Positions 8,401-9,341 of a stretch of DNA of 9,341 nt are shown piece by piece. The first letter of the stretch is position 1. Each line of letters starts with the position of its first letter. Source of the stretch: Acidobacteriota bacterium (GTDB lineage Bacteria; Acidobacteriota; Terriglobia; Terriglobales; Acidobacteriaceae); assembly GCA_003225595.1 (NCBI GenBank), contig QIAR01000083.1, positions 1-9,341 of the forward strand, read 5' to 3'. Position numbers and translations under genes: made by a program. The notes beneath the pieces are model-generated. The model saw nothing but the letters and a program-made list of their open reading frames with translations, did no database searches and had not been told where the DNA came from.

Positions 8401-9042
8401 ACCACCGGACAGCCATACACGACTGTCCAAAGCCGGTTCGCTGGCGCAACCACGAGCCTGTGCGACCCAACAGGCACAATGAGTACGTTCTATGACGCGT
8501 GTCGTCCTATCTTGTCTAATGCCAGCCTGCCGTTGAGCTCCACTGGCATTTACTGCGACGGGACGACCGCGACATGTCTTGATCCGGCCGACCCGACCTT
8601 GAGTACTGCTTTGCCGACCGGTACTTTGGCCCAATACAATAGCTGCATTTTCAGCAGCTTTTCGACTCCGTGCGGGGCGACGACGATTACCTCCGCTCAC
8701 TGGATCGTGAACGACGGAACAGCAGCAACAATATTGGGGTCCCCGTTCAAAGGGGTTGGTCGCAATACATTGCGCGGCCAACCTATTAGTACGGTTAACT
8801 TGAGCATGCTAAAGAATACGAGACTCAGCGAAAGAGTTACCCTGCAGTTCCGGGCGACGGCGTTCAATCTCTTGAACACTCAGTTCCGTGGTAACCCTGA
8901 CCCGCTCCTCGACGACGTGCTTTCGGGGTCGTTCCAGAACACTAACTTCAACACTAATGGTGGAGGCACATTCGCCGGGAACATCGTGACTGACGGAATT
9001 GCTCAGCGCCGGTTGGAGTTCGGAGCCAAGATCATCTTTTAA
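5479..9042 (+). CDS. Oar-like TonB-dependent receptor with carboxypeptidase-regulatory-like domain
   Basis: Predicted outer-membrane beta-barrel receptor of 1187 residues, a usual length for the acidobacterial family. It should import an unknown bulky ligand using TonB energy; no TonB/ExbBD or enzyme genes nearby suggest the substrate. A signal peptide ends near AIA|QG (cleavage after residue 27). Residues 29-125 form the carboxypeptidase-regulatory-like beta-sandwich (ISGTVEDPQGAVLTGAKV, then LPPGAYDVKVEAPNF). Residues 126-270 are the plug, with ELPVGN, AVNGQRARSNNYQIDG and NLGAVVNYVTKSGTNDFHG. The rest is the barrel, ending in the terminal Phe (EFGAKIIF) expected for outer-membrane insertion. 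Twelve cysteines of the mature protein fall in six close pairs: 281/291, 502/510, 842/857, 995/1008, 1026/1033 and 1056/1065. The gene appears monocistronic, with its own leader, strong ribosome binding site and terminator. No frameshift seen. Confidence 0.93.
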   Translation: MEYDFPTKIASLIAVLAVIFCATFAIAQGIVTGTISGTVEDPQGAVLTGAKVTAKHLATNREFDTVTGAGGTFSLRNLPPGAYDVKVEAPNFRAYNAKGVGVNVGTETSLGTFKMEVGAASETVTVEGTAPLVESTTQEITNTFEAKKAQELPVGNALDSLALFVPGVATAGDASFSNNNGAELAVNGQRARSNNYQIDGQANNDNSVGGPSIFFGNQDAIAELQIVTNYSAAYGRNLGAVVNYVTKSGTNDFHGSGYEFYQGSLFDSLRNQDKNPVFGFCVPGENPGDGCTVPKVSRFVDNRFGGTVGGPILKDKMWFFGSTNFERQRTGGSPSSSAPLITPTPTGIQQLQSAFSGNPAVNALATIGPTAVSGGAPTFGNLQTIVVSDGSTSAPVEFGEITRFVPAPFNDYEATGRVDVKVTSKDNFFGRYVFQQEFFGGIAGSSPSNQSIAQGDWISEPGRDQQIGLDWVRNWSSNFINQARASYSRVRFGFEGGSFPKCLQAAITTCPSEIDFGDGTTLGLGIANNLPQGRIINVYQIQDNASWQVSRHTLKIGGDYTKQRSPNVFLPNVNGTFNFADFNSFLANTPQSVRIVSGNPHLPFKENDLAFYVQDDWRIKDNLTLNLGVRWEWFQQAINLLHDRTVAQQTGPNPFWDTSLPLDRTTIASVPQDLNNFSPVVGFAWTPRMWKGFFGEDKTVIRAGFRIGYDPAFYNIFLNTATNSPVVNAGQFPNAAMPTPPGIPPGGATGSVVQAAIVPLVPTGGDPGNRKQVLVSRDFHNPYSEQWNFGIQRSIGQRVAAEVRYVGNHTVGNFLNFNANPALGPLIDAGFANLIPAGLGPCTDATQPGGALGYVDCARTRVQERSNGAYSTYHGLQTELRVGGWHGVTATASYTFSKVIDNSSEVFSTGVGGNTTSFSQNPFDTAKAEHAVSGIDYPHVFGLAFIYDLPFYKSGRGMMGHVLGGWQLNSTYRFTTGQPYTTVQSRFAGATTSLCDPTGTMSTFYDACRPILSNASLPLSSTGIYCDGTTATCLDPADPTLSTALPTGTLAQYNSCIFSSFSTPCGATTITSAHWIVNDGTAATILGSPFKGVGRNTLRGQPISTVNLSMLKNTRLSERVTLQFRATAFNLLNTQFRGNPDPLLDDVLSGSFQNTNFNTNGGGTFAGNIVTDGIAQRRLEFGAKIIF

Positions 9043-9065
9043 GCGAACTTGCTCAAATCCTCTTC

Positions 9066-9095
9066 GGGCCGGCCTCGTGGCCGGCCCTTGTTTTT
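9066..9095 (+). terminator. Intrinsic terminator of the TonB receptor gene
   Basis: GGGCCGGCC (9066-9074), loop TCGT, GGCCGGCCC (9079-9087), then TTGTTTTT. The 9-bp stem is perfect and all G/C, and begins 23 bases after the stop codon. The T-rich tail is on the plus strand only, so it should act on the receptor transcript and not on the convergent gene from the right. Confidence 0.93.
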
Positions 9096-9146
9096 GCCTG
9101 AGTTCGGGCCGCAGTGACACCGCGGCACGGAGAATAGCGTTGTATC

Positions 9147-9341
9147 CTACTTCCCAAACATCGGGTAGTGGCTGGCGGCTCCCATGAAGAACAGCATTGG
9201 TATGGAAAAGAATGCGTTGGCGCGCGAGGTTAGGAAAGCCATGCGCGCCATGGCTTTTGATTTTTCTGGAATGGGAGTGCCGTTGGCGGCGTTTTCTTTT
9301 GTCCACAAGATCAGTCGCTTCTGAATGCGCCAGATGACGCC
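9147..9341 (-). CDS. C-terminus of a PuuD-like (urate hydroxylase-type) membrane protein, partial
   Basis: The minus-strand frame is open from the window edge (9341) to the TAG at 9147-9149; 64 residues are visible and the start lies outside. It begins GVIWRIQKRLILWTKEN, continues with a polar Pro/Glu/Lys segment, then KAMARMAFLTSRANAFFSIP and MLFFMGAASHYPMFGK. The SRxNxxxSIPxLFFMxxxSHYP pattern strongly resembles the last transmembrane helix of the urate-oxidase N-terminal membrane domain found in PuuD, an inner-membrane urate hydroxylase. Known PuuD proteins continue into a C-terminal cytochrome c domain; this one stops four residues after SHYP, so it would be a domain-only version. Acidobacterial relatives exist under loose membrane-protein names. 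Function is therefore uncertain; the reality of the gene is not in much doubt. Convergent with the receptor gene. Confidence 0.65.
   Translation of the reverse strand, partial: GVIWRIQKRLILWTKENAANGTPIPEKSKAMARMAFLTSRANAFFSIPMLFFMGAASHYPMFGK

Noticed and set aside
9235..9257. Perfect 9-bp inverted repeat AAAGCCATG / CATGGCTTT around CGCGC
   Set aside because: It lies inside the PuuD-like coding frame and is explained by the codons for K-A-M-A-R-M-A-F; no T-run or regulatory position supports another role.
8809..9306. Minus-strand frame of 165 residues across the receptor 3' end and the right edge
   Set aside because: It crosses the terminator, is Arg/His/Pro-rich with no family character, and overlaps both the receptor and the better-supported PuuD-like frame.
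1..9341. Mobile elements, CRISPR, tRNA/rRNA, toxin-antitoxin or defence genes
   Set aside because: No transposase or integrase motifs, no repeat-spacer pattern, no cloverleaf or rRNA-like segment, and no recognisable defence domains on either strand.

Overview
The window looks like a stretch of chromosome from an acidobacterium (Acidobacteriota, Terriglobia/Koribacter-like). The main evidence is the 1187-residue Oar-type TonB-dependent receptor with an N-terminal carboxypeptidase-regulatory-like domain, a family greatly expanded in that phylum. The moderately GC-rich coding sequence and the mixture of unrelated short transcription units fit. The lineage is inferred from protein style; no rRNA or other marker gene is present.

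Layout, left to right. (1) 1-849 (+): the 3' part of a 6-phosphofructokinase gene, cut by the window edge. (2) 3380-916 (-): a two-gene ABC-2 type exporter operon, ATPase first and then a polytopic permease, with a 13-base overlap; it converges on the phosphofructokinase gene. (3) 3381-3643: a divergent intergenic region. (4) 3644-4675 (+): a predicted lipoprotein with bacterial SH3-like domains, most likely started at a GTG. (5) 5196-4849 (-): a small DUF309 protein, possibly followed by a very short, doubtful ORF at 4831-4691. (6) 5197-5478: a divergent, T-rich intergenic/leader region with an 8-bp perfect inverted repeat. (7) 5479-9042 (+): the TonB-dependent receptor gene, with a strong ribosome binding site and a textbook intrinsic terminator at 9066-9095. 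(8) 9341-9147 (-): the 3' end of a membrane-protein gene that resembles the C-terminus of the PuuD-type urate hydroxylase membrane domain. It has no start codon in the window, so it is easily overlooked.

Apart from the ABC ATPase and permease, which clearly form one complex, the genes appear to be independent units: central glycolysis, an exporter of unknown substrate, an envelope lipoprotein, an outer-membrane receptor and a membrane protein. I see no tRNA, rRNA, CRISPR array, insertion sequence, phage gene or defence module, and no convincing undescribed multi-gene system. The most interesting points are the six closely spaced cysteine pairs in the receptor, the hairpin-like repeat in its leader, the Gly/Lys phosphoryl-donor signature of the phosphofructokinase, and the truncated PuuD-like protein at the right edge.
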